Part shown: positions 34,754-42,934 of the stretch, in pieces | How positions within the stretch are numbered: the first letter of the stretch is position 1 | Layout of the letters: every line of letters starts with the position of its first letter | NCBI RefSeq assembly: GCF_900099775.1 | Contig: NZ_FMTM01000005.1 | Location: 310,001 to 374,000 of the forward strand | Length of the DNA: 64,000 nucleotides | Source: Rhizobium mongolense subsp. loessense | GTDB lineage: Bacteria > Pseudomonadota > Alphaproteobacteria > Rhizobiales > Rhizobiaceae | Direction of reading: 5' to 3' | Made by a program: the position numbers and the translations under genes | Notes under the pieces: model-generated | The model's input: the letters and a program-made list of their open reading frames with translations, nothing else | What the model was told of the DNA's origin: nothing | Databases searched by the model: none

Positions 34754-34970
34754 TCAAAGCAGAATTGCGCTAACCTCGGTCTTCCCGGCGCCGGGTTCGT
34801 ATTGGGCGGTGCCGGTACGAATGATCGAAAGCCAGACGTTCAAACTCGTCGTTGCCGGCTCCTCGCCGGTCCACAGATCGCCGGTTCCAATTAGACACCC
34901 ATCCCTTCGGACGGCGTTTCGAGGGAGGGCCGCCTGCCTGCCGTCACGGTCAGCTGCACACCATTCGTCT
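34754..34970 (-). pseudogene. Remnant open frame without start codon, downstream of cysQ
   Basis: The gap between the LuxR-type gene and cysQ contains, on the minus strand, a frame ending in TGA at 34754-34756. Its last 47 or so residues (from LIGTGDLWTGEEPATTS to the end) have coding-like composition and third-position GC. There is no ATG, GTG or TTG with a ribosome-binding site at a sensible place. The neighbouring frame upstream (34891-34980) also looks coding and stops at 34891, as if a frameshift had occurred near 34895. It could be a broken small gene or chance. I do not recognise it. Confidence 0.3.
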
Positions 34971-34979
34971 TTTGATTTT

Positions 34980-35798
34980 CTAAGGGTTTTCGCCCGAAGC
35001 CATGCGCATCTGCACAGCCGTTTCCTTGCCGCCCCATGAGATGAAGTCGGGATTGGCGAAGTCGAAATCCGCCTTGCCGCCGGTTTTGCCGTAGGTCAGC
35101 GGCAATCCGTCCATTGTAACAGTCGTGCCGCCCGCAGCGCGCAGGACCGCGTCGCCCGCCGCAGTGTCCCATTCCATCGTCCGGCCGAAGCGCGGATAGA
35201 CGTCGGCCTTTCCCTCGGCAAGCAGGCAGAATTTCAGCGAAGAACCGATATTGGTGCATTCCGAGATCGCCTGCTCGAAGAGAAAGCTGTCAGTCGCGGG
35301 GCTTTTGTGGCTGCGGCTGGCAAGCGCGAGGCGCTTGGCAGGTGGTGCGCGGACCGTGATTGCAATGCGTTCCCTCACCGTAAAATCGGCGTCGACGAGG
35401 AGTTTTTCCGCGTGTCCCGCCTCGCCTGCAAAAGCAATACCGAGTGCGGGTGCATAGACGATACCCGCAAGCGGCACGCCACGCTCCACATAGGCAATGT
35501 TGACCGTGAATTCGTGCCGCCTGTCAACGAATTCGCGCGTACCATCGAGCGGGTCGACAAGGAAGAAAGCCTTTCCCTCGATATCCGGCACGTGGCCGGC
35601 CGCCACCGATTCTTCGGCAATCACCGGAATATCCGGATAGCTGCGCGCAAGATGGGCAAGGATGATCCTCTCTGCTTCTTCGTCCGCGCGGGTCACGGGA
35701 CTTGAATCTGCCTTTGTCGCGACAGCGCACCCTTCTTCGAAGATCGCGATGATCGTTCTACCCGCCTCAAGCGCCGCCTTTTCGAATATCGCTAACAT
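34980..35798 (-). CDS. cysQ: 3'(2'),5'-bisphosphate nucleotidase CysQ (inositol monophosphatase family)
   Basis: The enzyme hydrolyses 3'-phosphoadenosine-5'-phosphate left from sulfate assimilation and sulfotransfer. The 272 residues have the metal-binding motifs PVTRADEEAE (about 42-51), EES (about 67-69), DPLDGTREF (about 85-93, with the Li-sensitive phosphatase signature) and WDTAAGDAVLRAAGG (about 210-224). The ATG at 35798 is chosen because the upstream extension to 35885 is not conserved in character. No sulfate-assimilation gene is adjacent. Confidence 0.9.
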   Translation of the reverse strand: MLAIFEKAALEAGRTIIAIFEEGCAVATKADSSPVTRADEEAERIILAHLARSYPDIPVIAEESVAAGHVPDIEGKAFFLVDPLDGTREFVDRRHEFTVNIAYVERGVPLAGIVYAPALGIAFAGEAGHAEKLLVDADFTVRERIAITVRAPPAKRLALASRSHKSPATDSFLFEQAISECTNIGSSLKFCLLAEGKADVYPRFGRTMEWDTAAGDAVLRAAGGTTVTMDGLPLTYGKTGGKADFDFANPDFISWGGKETAVQMRMASGENP

Positions 35799-36098
35799 GT
35801 TCCCCTCAACGGATGTCAGCATCCGCAAGCAGTATAATGACATATATGGTGATCGAGCCACCTTTTTGCGCGGGGCAGCTGTCATTCGAGAAAATAGATT
35901 GATGGCGGCCGCGGTGGCAACGGGCCATACGAGGAGCTAGTGGTTCCTCATCAGGACAATCGGAATTCTCCACAACGAAGGTTAGCGCAGGGTCCATTAG
36001 CACCACAGCATAATTGATTCGACTGCATCCCTCCGCTGTGATCCACTCGCTTGGGCATGTGCCGCCGCCCTGAAGGCTGCCAACCTAAGGAGCTCCAC
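35799..36098. other. 300-base gap, no gene recognised
   Basis: Between cysQ and the divergent VOC gene. It contains no convincing reading frame, repeat or terminator. Promoters of both genes must lie here. Confidence 0.5.
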
Positions 36099-36788
36099 AT
36101 GAGCAATAGCCAGGAGCACAGCAAAACTGTTGTCGAGACCCCGGGAACGCAGACGATCGACATGAAGCTCGAGATCGTCGTTATTCCTGTTTCGGACGTG
36201 GATCGCGCTAAGGGCTTTTACAGCGACCTGGGTTGGAGGCTCGACGCCGACTTCGCCGCCGATGAGGGCTTTCGCGTTATCCAGTTTACGCCGCCTGGCT
36301 CCGGGTGCTCGGTTATCTTCGGCCAGAACGTCACCGCAGCAGCACCCGGCTCCGCGCGGGGCTTGTACCTAATCGTCTCCGACATCAACGCCGCCCGACG
36401 CGAGTTGCTCGGCCGTGGGGTCGAAGTCAGCGAGGTGTTCCACGACGCCGGCGGTGTGCACGCTGGCACTGACGAACCCTACCTGTTTGGGCGGCTCCGG
36501 ATCTCTGGTCCGGATCCCGAGCATCGCAGCTACCGCTCGTTCGCCTCATTCAGCGATCCAGATGGTAACGGCTGGTTGCTCCAGGAGATTACCGCCCGAT
36601 TGCCCGGACGCGTGAACGCCGACGTCACGACATTCACCTCCTCCACAGAGCTCGCGGCCGCCCTCCGGCGTGCGGCTGCCGCGCACGGCGAGCACGAGAA
36701 GCTGACAGGCGAGTACGATGAGGGCTGGCCGGACTGGTACGCGGAGTACATCGTCAGCGAGCAGGCCGGCAAGCAGCTGCCATCATAA
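36099..36788 (+). CDS. VOC/glyoxalase-superfamily protein with C-terminal extension
   Basis: The 229-residue protein has one VOC module (about 18-165) starting LEIVVIPVSDVDRAKGFYSDLGW and ending with a glyoxalase-like FSDPDGNGWLLQEI. A C-terminal tail of about 55 residues contains the GEYDEGWPDWYAEYIV element. I have seen this exact architecture mostly in actinobacterial proteins, which hints at transfer. AAGGAG lies 6-11 bases before the ATG at 36099. Whether it is an enzyme, a bleomycin-type binding protein or something else cannot be told. Confidence 0.8.
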   Translation: MSNSQEHSKTVVETPGTQTIDMKLEIVVIPVSDVDRAKGFYSDLGWRLDADFAADEGFRVIQFTPPGSGCSVIFGQNVTAAAPGSARGLYLIVSDINAARRELLGRGVEVSEVFHDAGGVHAGTDEPYLFGRLRISGPDPEHRSYRSFASFSDPDGNGWLLQEITARLPGRVNADVTTFTSSTELAAALRRAAAAHGEHEKLTGEYDEGWPDWYAEYIVSEQAGKQLPS

Positions 36789-36921
36789 GGGCGGTACCGA
36801 CAGCAACCACGACGGTCGTTGCAAAGGTATGTCCGTTATGCGCCACCGAGACCTGACCTTGCCAATGATGCCGCGAATGTCGCGTCTCGCCCGTTCTGTG
36901 GTTGGGTGCCCCTTCGTCCCG

Positions 36922-37404
36922 CTACAGCCACCGCCTGACGCGGGCTTTGTAGGCGAGATAGACGCCGCCGAACTTCCGCTCGAGATAGGCTTCCTCGCGG
37001 GCGACTACGCCGTAGCGGATGACGAGATAGAACGGCACCAATAGGAGGATGAGCCACAGACTGTCGATGGCGATGGCCAAGCCGATGAGGCCGAGGAACA
37101 TGCCGAAATAGATCGGGTTGCGCGTGAAGCGGTAGGGTCCCTCGTCGACAATCGTGGTCGTTGGCTGGGTGGTCGGGATCTGCGTCCCTGCCCGGCGGAA
37201 GGCCCCCGCCGCCCAGATCAGCAGCGCCAGGCCGGCGAGGAACACGATGCCGCCAAGCATTCCGGCCGGCATCGCCTCTGGCAGGAACGGCAGCCGATAG
37301 AGCCAGTCGAGCGCGAGCCCGGCAATTACAGCGAGCGCCCAGGCGATCGGCGGCCGTACCGCCGCGCCTGAACTGTCGCGCCAATTCCCGCTCACCTCGT
37401 TCAT
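36922..37404 (-). CDS. Isoprenylcysteine carboxyl methyltransferase-family membrane protein
   Basis: The protein has about 160 residues from the ATG at 37404 (172 from a GTG at 37440). It has three or four hydrophobic helices. The C-terminal half has the ICMT/PEMT-type S-adenosylmethionine motif GPYRFTRNPIYFGMFLGLIGLA followed by a conserved Glu-Glu (AREEAYLERKFGGVYLAYK). Family members methylate lipids or small molecules at the membrane. The substrate is unknown. Confidence 0.82.
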   Translation of the reverse strand: MNEVSGNWRDSSGAAVRPPIAWALAVIAGLALDWLYRLPFLPEAMPAGMLGGIVFLAGLALLIWAAGAFRRAGTQIPTTQPTTTIVDEGPYRFTRNPIYFGMFLGLIGLAIAIDSLWLILLLVPFYLVIRYGVVAREEAYLERKFGGVYLAYKARVRRWL

Positions 37405-37732
37405 GCCGCCGCCCGCCCGATCTGCTCCCGAGCCTACCAAGGCCCTAACACCTGTGGGAGCTTACGTTGCTTCCAAAGAGATTTGAAGTCAGAGGGGACG
37501 GCCAAGGATCGGATTGGGCCGACACCTCTCGCTATGCGAATGTCAGCTCCAGAAACGCGACGGATTTTGACTTAAGATGCACGTTTTCCGATGAAGCGGC
37601 TGACCTTTGTGATCGTGCAGATCCGCGCCGCCTCAGCTCAAAGTGTGACTGCTCGGAACAAAGAGCCGGGCGGGCGTGTTAATCGGCGAAACCCACCGCG
37701 TTGAAGCTCCGCCTCATTTCCGTGAGACCAAG
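37405..37732. other. 328-base gap, no gene supported
   Basis: One short frame (37467-37682) is open but has irregular codon use and no ribosome-binding site, so I do not call it. No repeat or terminator was recognised. Confidence 0.45.
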
Positions 37733-38125
37733 ATGGCCATCCATTTCAATCATACCATCCTGTCGGCTCGTGACAGTAAGGCTTCGGCAGATTTCCTGGC
37801 CGATATGCTGGGCCTGTCCCCGCCGCGGAGCTGGGGGCCGTTCCACATGGTCACGACCGACAACGATGCAAATCTCGACTATATGAATACGAAAGGTGAG
37901 ATCGTACGCCAACACTACGCCTTCTTGGTCGGCGACGCAGAATTCGACGCGATATTCAATCGAATTCGAGAGCGAAACCTTCGTTATTGGGCCGATCCCG
38001 GCCAGAGAAAGCCAGGCGAAACCAATGACCACGACGGTGGACGCGGTTTCTATTTCGAAGATCCGAACGGTCACCTGCTCGAAATCATCACGCGCCCTTA
38101 TGGCAGCGGCGGGTGGAACCCGTGA
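37733..38125 (+). CDS. VOC-family protein (glyoxalase/fosfomycin-resistance-like fold)
   Basis: The 130-residue single-module VOC protein has the N-terminal FNHTILSARDSKASADFLADMLGL, with the candidate metal His at about residue 6. A second His lies in QHYAFLVGDAEFD (about 62), and the Glu of the GRGFYFEDPNGHLLEIITRPYG motif is near the C terminus (about 118). All three metal ligands of the fold are therefore present. Function cannot be narrowed. The ATG at 37733 gives the expected length; the upstream extension is not typical. Confidence 0.82.
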   Translation: MAIHFNHTILSARDSKASADFLADMLGLSPPRSWGPFHMVTTDNDANLDYMNTKGEIVRQHYAFLVGDAEFDAIFNRIRERNLRYWADPGQRKPGETNDHDGGRGFYFEDPNGHLLEIITRPYGSGGWNP

Positions 38126-38531
38126 GAGTTGGCATTGGCGCATTGCTAATTTAGAACGCCCGACAGGCCGTTCCTTTGAAACGTTTTTCGCGTCCGGCCT
38201 TTGGATTTCGTAGGAAATTGCCAAAAGTTCCGGTTTTATGGAATAAGTGCCATCCTTAAAGCTGCCGCCTTGCCCGCCTCGCAGGCGATTTAATTAATCC
38301 ACAGCCGGTTTCTGGCTAAAAATTCCTCAGGGAATGCCTCTTTAATGTGGATTTTGGTCCGAAACGCGCCATTTACGTCCGTTTCGCCAAGAATCTGACC
38401 CAGTAAAGCCTTTTTGTCTTCACATTTTCGCGGAAAACGGTATGGATGCCGCATATGAGGTTCCGATAAAAGGGAACTACAGACCAAAAAGAGATGCAGT
38501 CATGTTGGCTCGCATCCAGGGGAAATGACAT
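38126..38531. other. 406-base liv operon upstream region with several short inverted repeats
   Basis: It holds AGCC-N7-GGCT (38303-38317), ATTCC-TCAG-GGAAT (38322-38335) and CGAAACG-N13-CGTTTCG (38360-38386), then an AAAAGGGAAC stretch and the livH ribosome-binding site AGGGGAAA. The repeats could be leader hairpins or operators. No known riboswitch class is recognised. Confidence 0.5.
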
Positions 38532-39434
38532 ATGGAGTATTTCGTCCAGCAGCTCTTCAATGGGCTGACGCTCGGATCCATCTATGGCCTTGTCGCTATT
38601 GGCTACACGATGGTTTATGGCATTATCGGCATGATCAATTTCGCCCATGGCGATATCTTCATGCTCGGTGGTTTCGCCGCTCTTATCGTCTTTCTCGTTC
38701 TCACATCTATCTTTGCGGGCTTTCCGGTCGCAGTTCTTCTGCTGCTGATGCTTATCGTTGCGATGCTGATGACGAGTTTGTGGAATTGGACGATCGAGCG
38801 TGTTGCATACCGGCCGCTGCGCGGTTCCTTCCGCCTGGCGCCGCTGATCACCGCTATTGGCATGTCGATCACGCTCTCCAACTTCATCCAGGTGACGCAG
38901 GGTCCGCGCAACAAGCCGATTCCGCCGCTCGTCGGTTCGGTTTATAATATCGGCGGCATTTCGATCTCGCTGAAGCAGATCATCATCATCCTCATCACCG
39001 TGGTGTTGCTGGCCGCCTTCTGGTACATCGTCAACCGCACGGCGCTCGGACGCGCCCAGCGCGCGACGGAGCAGGACCGCAAGATGGCCGCTCTTCTCGG
39101 CGTCAATGTCGATCAGACAATCTCCATCACCTTCATCATGGGCGCGGCGCTCGCCGCCGTCGCCGGCACGATGTACCTGATGTATTATGGCGTCGCCTCG
39201 TTCAACGACGGCTTCACGCCCGGCGTCAAGGCGTTTACCGCAGCCGTTCTCGGCGGCATCGGCTCGTTGCCGGGTGCCGTTCTCGGCGGACTGATGATCG
39301 GCCTCATCGAATCGCTCTGGTCCGCCTATTTCACGATCGCCTACAAGGATGTCGCGACTTTTGCGATCCTCGCTTTCGTCCTGATCTTCAAGCCGACCGG
39401 CATTCTCGGACGGCCGGAAGTCGAGAAGGTATAA
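38532..39434 (+). CDS. livH: Branched-chain amino-acid ABC transporter permease LivH
   Basis: This inner-membrane permease has 300 residues and about eight hydrophobic segments. The N-terminal QQLFNGLTLGSIYGLVAIGYTM and the EAA-like loop (ALGRAQRATEQDRKMAALLGVN, by position about 172-193) are typical of LivH. It is the first gene of livHMGF, with livM starting 4 bases after its stop. The operon imports leucine, isoleucine, valine or related amino acids. Confidence 0.93.
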   Translation: MEYFVQQLFNGLTLGSIYGLVAIGYTMVYGIIGMINFAHGDIFMLGGFAALIVFLVLTSIFAGFPVAVLLLLMLIVAMLMTSLWNWTIERVAYRPLRGSFRLAPLITAIGMSITLSNFIQVTQGPRNKPIPPLVGSVYNIGGISISLKQIIIILITVVLLAAFWYIVNRTALGRAQRATEQDRKMAALLGVNVDQTISITFIMGAALAAVAGTMYLMYYGVASFNDGFTPGVKAFTAAVLGGIGSLPGAVLGGLMIGLIESLWSAYFTIAYKDVATFAILAFVLIFKPTGILGRPEVEKV

Positions 39435-39438
39435 CATC

Positions 39439-40830
39439 ATGGCAAACATCGAAAATTCTGCTGGCAAGCCCGCACCCGGGCTTGTCCAGAAAGGCCTTAC
39501 GGAAGCCTTCTTCGCGGCCCTCCTTTCTCTCGGTCTGTTCGTTCTCTATGTCGGCCTCAAGACCGACCAGAACATCAACAACGAGCTCATCATCGTTCAG
39601 CGCTGGGGCCTGCTTGCGATCTTCGTGGCGATCGCGGCGATCAGCCGCTTCGTCATCGTCGTTTTCGTCAAGCCGAACATCGACAAGCGCAAGCTTGCCA
39701 AGGCGAAGCAAGGCGAACTCGAGATCTCGACCGAGAAGGGTTTTCTCCGCCAGCATTTCCTGAAAATCGCGCTTGTCGCGCTTCTGCTCTATCCGGTGGC
39801 CATCTACGCGGCTTTCGGTGCGCAGGGGTCGCTGAAATGGGTCGACAACTTCGGCATCCAGATCCTCATCTATGTGATGCTCGCATGGGGCCTTAACATC
39901 GTCGTCGGCCTTGCCGGTCTGCTCGACCTCGGTTACGTCGCCTTCTATGCGGTCGGTGCCTATTCCTATGCGCTGCTCTCCAGCTATTTCGGCCTGTCAT
40001 TCTGGCTTCTGTTGCCGATGTCGGGCATCCTGGCGGCGCTTTGGGGTGTCATCCTCGGCTTCCCCGTCCTGCGTTTGCGCGGCGACTATCTCGCTATCGT
40101 GACGCTCGCCTTCGGTGAAATCATCCGTCTCGTGCTCATCAACTGGACGGCTGTGACCAAAGGCACATTCGGCATCTCGGGCATCCCGAAGGCGACGCTG
40201 TTCGGCATTCCTTTTGATGCGACGTCGGGCGGCTTTGCCAAGCTCATGGGCCTTCCGATGTCGTCGGCCTACTACAAGATCTTCCTCTTCTATCTGATCC
40301 TGGGCCTCTGCATGCTGACGGCCTACGTCACGATCAGGCTTCGCCGCATGCCGATCGGCCGTGCCTGGGAAGCGCTGCGCGAGGACGAAATCGCCTGCCG
40401 TTCGCTCGGCATCAATACGGTCACGACCAAGCTCACAGCCTTTGCGACCGGTGCGATGTTCGGCGGCGTTGCCGGCTCGTTCTTCGCAGTGCGCCAGGGC
40501 TTCGTCTCTCCGGAATCCTTCGTGTTCCTGGAATCGGCCGTCATCCTGGCCATCGTCGTCCTCGGCGGCATGGGCTCGCTGACCGGTATCGCGATTGCTG
40601 CGCTCGTCATGGTCGGCGGGACAGAATTGCTGCGCGAGATGGACTTCCTGAAGGCCGTCTTCGGTCCGGATTTCACGCCGGAACTCTACCGCATGCTTCT
40701 CTTCGGCCTCGCCATGGTCGTCGTCATGCTGTTCAAGCCGCGCGGCTTCGTCGGCTCGCGTGAACCGACTGCCTTCCTCAAGGAGCGCAGGGCAGTTTCC
40801 GGAAGCTTTATCAAGGAGGGGCACGGCTGA
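39439..40830 (+). CDS. livM: Branched-chain amino-acid ABC transporter permease LivM
   Basis: The 463-residue second permease is longer than the minimal LivM because of an N-terminal region with two hydrophobic segments and a basic linker (about 1-110). The conserved core follows, with GLNIVVGLAGLLDLGYVAFYAVGAYSYA (about 152-179) and the EAA loop RAWEALREDEIACRSLGIN (about 308-326). Its TGA overlaps the ATG of livG, showing translational coupling. Confidence 0.93.
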   Translation: MANIENSAGKPAPGLVQKGLTEAFFAALLSLGLFVLYVGLKTDQNINNELIIVQRWGLLAIFVAIAAISRFVIVVFVKPNIDKRKLAKAKQGELEISTEKGFLRQHFLKIALVALLLYPVAIYAAFGAQGSLKWVDNFGIQILIYVMLAWGLNIVVGLAGLLDLGYVAFYAVGAYSYALLSSYFGLSFWLLLPMSGILAALWGVILGFPVLRLRGDYLAIVTLAFGEIIRLVLINWTAVTKGTFGISGIPKATLFGIPFDATSGGFAKLMGLPMSSAYYKIFLFYLILGLCMLTAYVTIRLRRMPIGRAWEALREDEIACRSLGINTVTTKLTAFATGAMFGGVAGSFFAVRQGFVSPESFVFLESAVILAIVVLGGMGSLTGIAIAALVMVGGTELLREMDFLKAVFGPDFTPELYRMLLFGLAMVVVMLFKPRGFVGSREPTAFLKERRAVSGSFIKEGHG

Positions 40831-41708
40831 TGAGCCCCGCAGAAATGACGACAATGTCCAGCGATACCCTGCTCAAGGTCGAGCATCTGTCGATGAAGTT
40901 CGGTGGCCTCATGGCCATCAACGACCTGTCCTTCGAAGCCAAGCGCGGTGACATTACCGCGCTGATCGGGCCGAACGGCGCCGGCAAGACGACCGTCTTC
41001 AACTGCATCACCGGCTTCTACAAGCCGACGATGGGAATGATCACATTGAACCAGCGGAGCGGAAAGCAGTACCTGCTCGAGCGCCTGCCGGATTTTCGCA
41101 TCACCAAGGAAGCTCGTGTCGCGCGTACCTTCCAGAACATCCGCCTGTTCTCAGGTCTCACCGTTCTGGAGAACCTGCTCGTTGCCCAGCACAACAAGCT
41201 GATGAAGGCATCGGGCTATACGATCCTCGGCCTTCTCAACATCGGCCCGTACAGGAAAGAGGCTGCAGCATCCATCGAGCTCGCACGCTTCTGGCTGGAA
41301 AAGGCCGATCTGATCAGCCGCGCCGACGATCCTGCAGGCGATCTGCCCTATGGCGCGCAGCGGCGTCTCGAAATCGCCCGCGCCATGTGCACCGAGCCGG
41401 AATTGCTCTGCCTCGACGAGCCCGCCGCCGGCCTCAATCCGCGTGAATCGGCAGCTCTCAACGCATTGCTGCAGGGAATTCGCGCCGATACCGGTACGTC
41501 GATCCTGCTCATCGAACACGATATGTCGGTGGTCATGGAAATCTCCGACCATGTCGTGGTGCTGGAATACGGGCAGAAGATTTCCGACGGTACGCCGGAG
41601 CATGTGAAGCACGACCCGAAGGTCATCGCGGCCTATCTCGGTGTCGAAGATAAGGAAGTGGAAGAGGTCATCGCAACTGTCGAGAGCCTCGAAGGGGGCG
41701 CAAACTGA
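40830..41708 (+). CDS. livG: Branched-chain amino-acid ABC transporter ATP-binding protein LivG
   Basis: The 292-residue ATPase has Walker A GPNGAGKTT (about 49-57) and a modified signature loop DLPYGAQRRLEIARAM (about 171-186). Walker B is LLCLDEPAAGLNP, the switch His is in IEHDMSVVM, and a LivG-type C-terminal tail follows. An internal ATG at 40854 (MSSDTLLK) is a possible alternative start. It is the third gene of the operon and overlaps both neighbours by one base or more. Confidence 0.94.
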   Translation: MSPAEMTTMSSDTLLKVEHLSMKFGGLMAINDLSFEAKRGDITALIGPNGAGKTTVFNCITGFYKPTMGMITLNQRSGKQYLLERLPDFRITKEARVARTFQNIRLFSGLTVLENLLVAQHNKLMKASGYTILGLLNIGPYRKEAAASIELARFWLEKADLISRADDPAGDLPYGAQRRLEIARAMCTEPELLCLDEPAAGLNPRESAALNALLQGIRADTGTSILLIEHDMSVVMEISDHVVVLEYGQKISDGTPEHVKHDPKVIAAYLGVEDKEVEEVIATVESLEGGAN

Positions 41709-42436
41709 TGGCCGGCGAACAGCTTCTCAAGGTTCAGGGCGTCGAAACCTATTACGGAAATATCCGTGCGCTCGCGGGCATCGATGTCGACGTCAACAAG
41801 GGTGAGATCGTCAGCCTCATCGGCGCCAACGGCGCCGGCAAGTCGACGCTGATGATGACAATCTGCGGCAGCCCGCAGGCGCGCACTGGCGCGGTGATCT
41901 TCGAAGGGCGCGACATCACTCGCATGCCGACGCACGACATCGCGCGGCTTCGCATTGCGCAGTCGCCGGAAGGCCGCCGCATCTTCCCGCGGATGACCGT
42001 CACGGAAAACCTGCAGATGGGTGCGGGCCTCGACAACCTCAAACATTTCAACGAGGACGTCGAGAAGATCTTCACGCTGTTCCCGCGCCTCAAGGAGCGC
42101 CATGCGCAGCGCGGCGGCACGCTTTCCGGCGGCGAGCAGCAGATGCTATCGATCGGCCGTGCGCTGATGGCGCGCCCGAAGCTGCTGCTTCTCGACGAGC
42201 CGTCGCTCGGTCTCGCGCCGCTGATCGTCAAGGGTATTTTCGAGGCGATCAAGAAGCTCAACGAGCAGGAAGGCCTCACCGTTTTCCTCGTCGAGCAGAA
42301 TGCATTTGCTGCCCTGAAGCTCTCGCACCGCGCTTACGTGATGGTGAACGGCAAGGTAACGATGAGCGGGTCCGGCAAGGAACTGCTCGCCAATCCGGAA
42401 GTCCGTGCCGCCTATCTCGAAGGCGGAAGACATTGA
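41708..42436 (+). CDS. livF: Branched-chain amino-acid ABC transporter ATP-binding protein LivF
   Basis: The 242-residue ATPase has Walker A GANGAGKST (about 38-46), signature LSGGEQQMLSIGRALM (about 139-154) and Walker B LLLLDEPSLGLAP. It partners LivG in the heterodimeric ATPase of the permease. Its start overlaps the livG stop by one base. Confidence 0.95.
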   Translation: MAGEQLLKVQGVETYYGNIRALAGIDVDVNKGEIVSLIGANGAGKSTLMMTICGSPQARTGAVIFEGRDITRMPTHDIARLRIAQSPEGRRIFPRMTVTENLQMGAGLDNLKHFNEDVEKIFTLFPRLKERHAQRGGTLSGGEQQMLSIGRALMARPKLLLLDEPSLGLAPLIVKGIFEAIKKLNEQEGLTVFLVEQNAFAALKLSHRAYVMVNGKVTMSGSGKELLANPEVRAAYLEGGRH

Positions 42437-42460
42437 GCCGGGCAGAAGGGAGAGTTTGAT

Positions 42461-42814
42461 ATGCAGGGACTTTTCTTCGAACCGGATACGGGCGTGCGGA
42501 TGGTCATCCGCGGGCTGGTCGTGCTGATCGGGTTCTGGACGGCATGGCGCGCCGGCAGGGCTGCAGCTGAAAGCTGGAGCAACTATCCGCTGGTGGTCGT
42601 CTACACCTTCCTGCTCGCCTGGGTGATGCAGTTCCTGCATCATGCGCTCTTCAACGGGCCGATGCTCAGCGCCTTCTTTTACATCATAGATTTCGTGCTG
42701 CTGCTCGTCTTCTCGACGGCGGGTTTCCGTTATCGCCGCACCAATCAGATGGTCAACAACTATTACTGGCTGTACGAAAAAACTTCCGCCTTCTCGTGGA
42801 AGGACAAACATTGA
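42461..42814 (+). CDS. Small membrane protein of unknown function in the liv operon (DUF6867-like)
   Basis: The 117-residue protein has three hydrophobic segments (about 15-32, 43-65 and 68-88), with a basic C-terminal tail containing RYRRTNQMVNNYYWLYEK. AGGGAG lies 8-13 bases before the ATG. It sits 24 bases after livF on the same strand and before the binding-protein gene, so it is probably co-transcribed with the transporter. I know it only as a conserved family in rhizobial liv operons. Whether it is a transporter subunit is untested. Confidence 0.8.
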   Translation: MQGLFFEPDTGVRMVIRGLVVLIGFWTAWRAGRAAAESWSNYPLVVVYTFLLAWVMQFLHHALFNGPMLSAFFYIIDFVLLLVFSTAGFRYRRTNQMVNNYYWLYEKTSAFSWKDKH

Positions 42815-42934
42815 CAGTCCGTTGAAACTAGGCATGAATTGCCTTCAGAGTGGAACAGCTTTCCTGGCGCAGTCAATGGTGGGTAATGCGCCGGGTCTTG
42901 GACCGGAACCCGCCCAAAAATTGGGAGTAAGAAT

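Noticed and set aside
34790..34900. A tRNA-like T-arm pattern (TGCCGG, 7-base loop, CCGGT)
   Set aside because: The loop lacks the TTC consensus and no acceptor stem, D-arm or anticodon arm can be drawn. The stretch reads better as minus-strand coding remnant.
37467..37682. 71-residue open frame upstream of the second VOC gene
   Set aside because: No ribosome-binding site, codon pattern unlike neighbours, no protein-like features.
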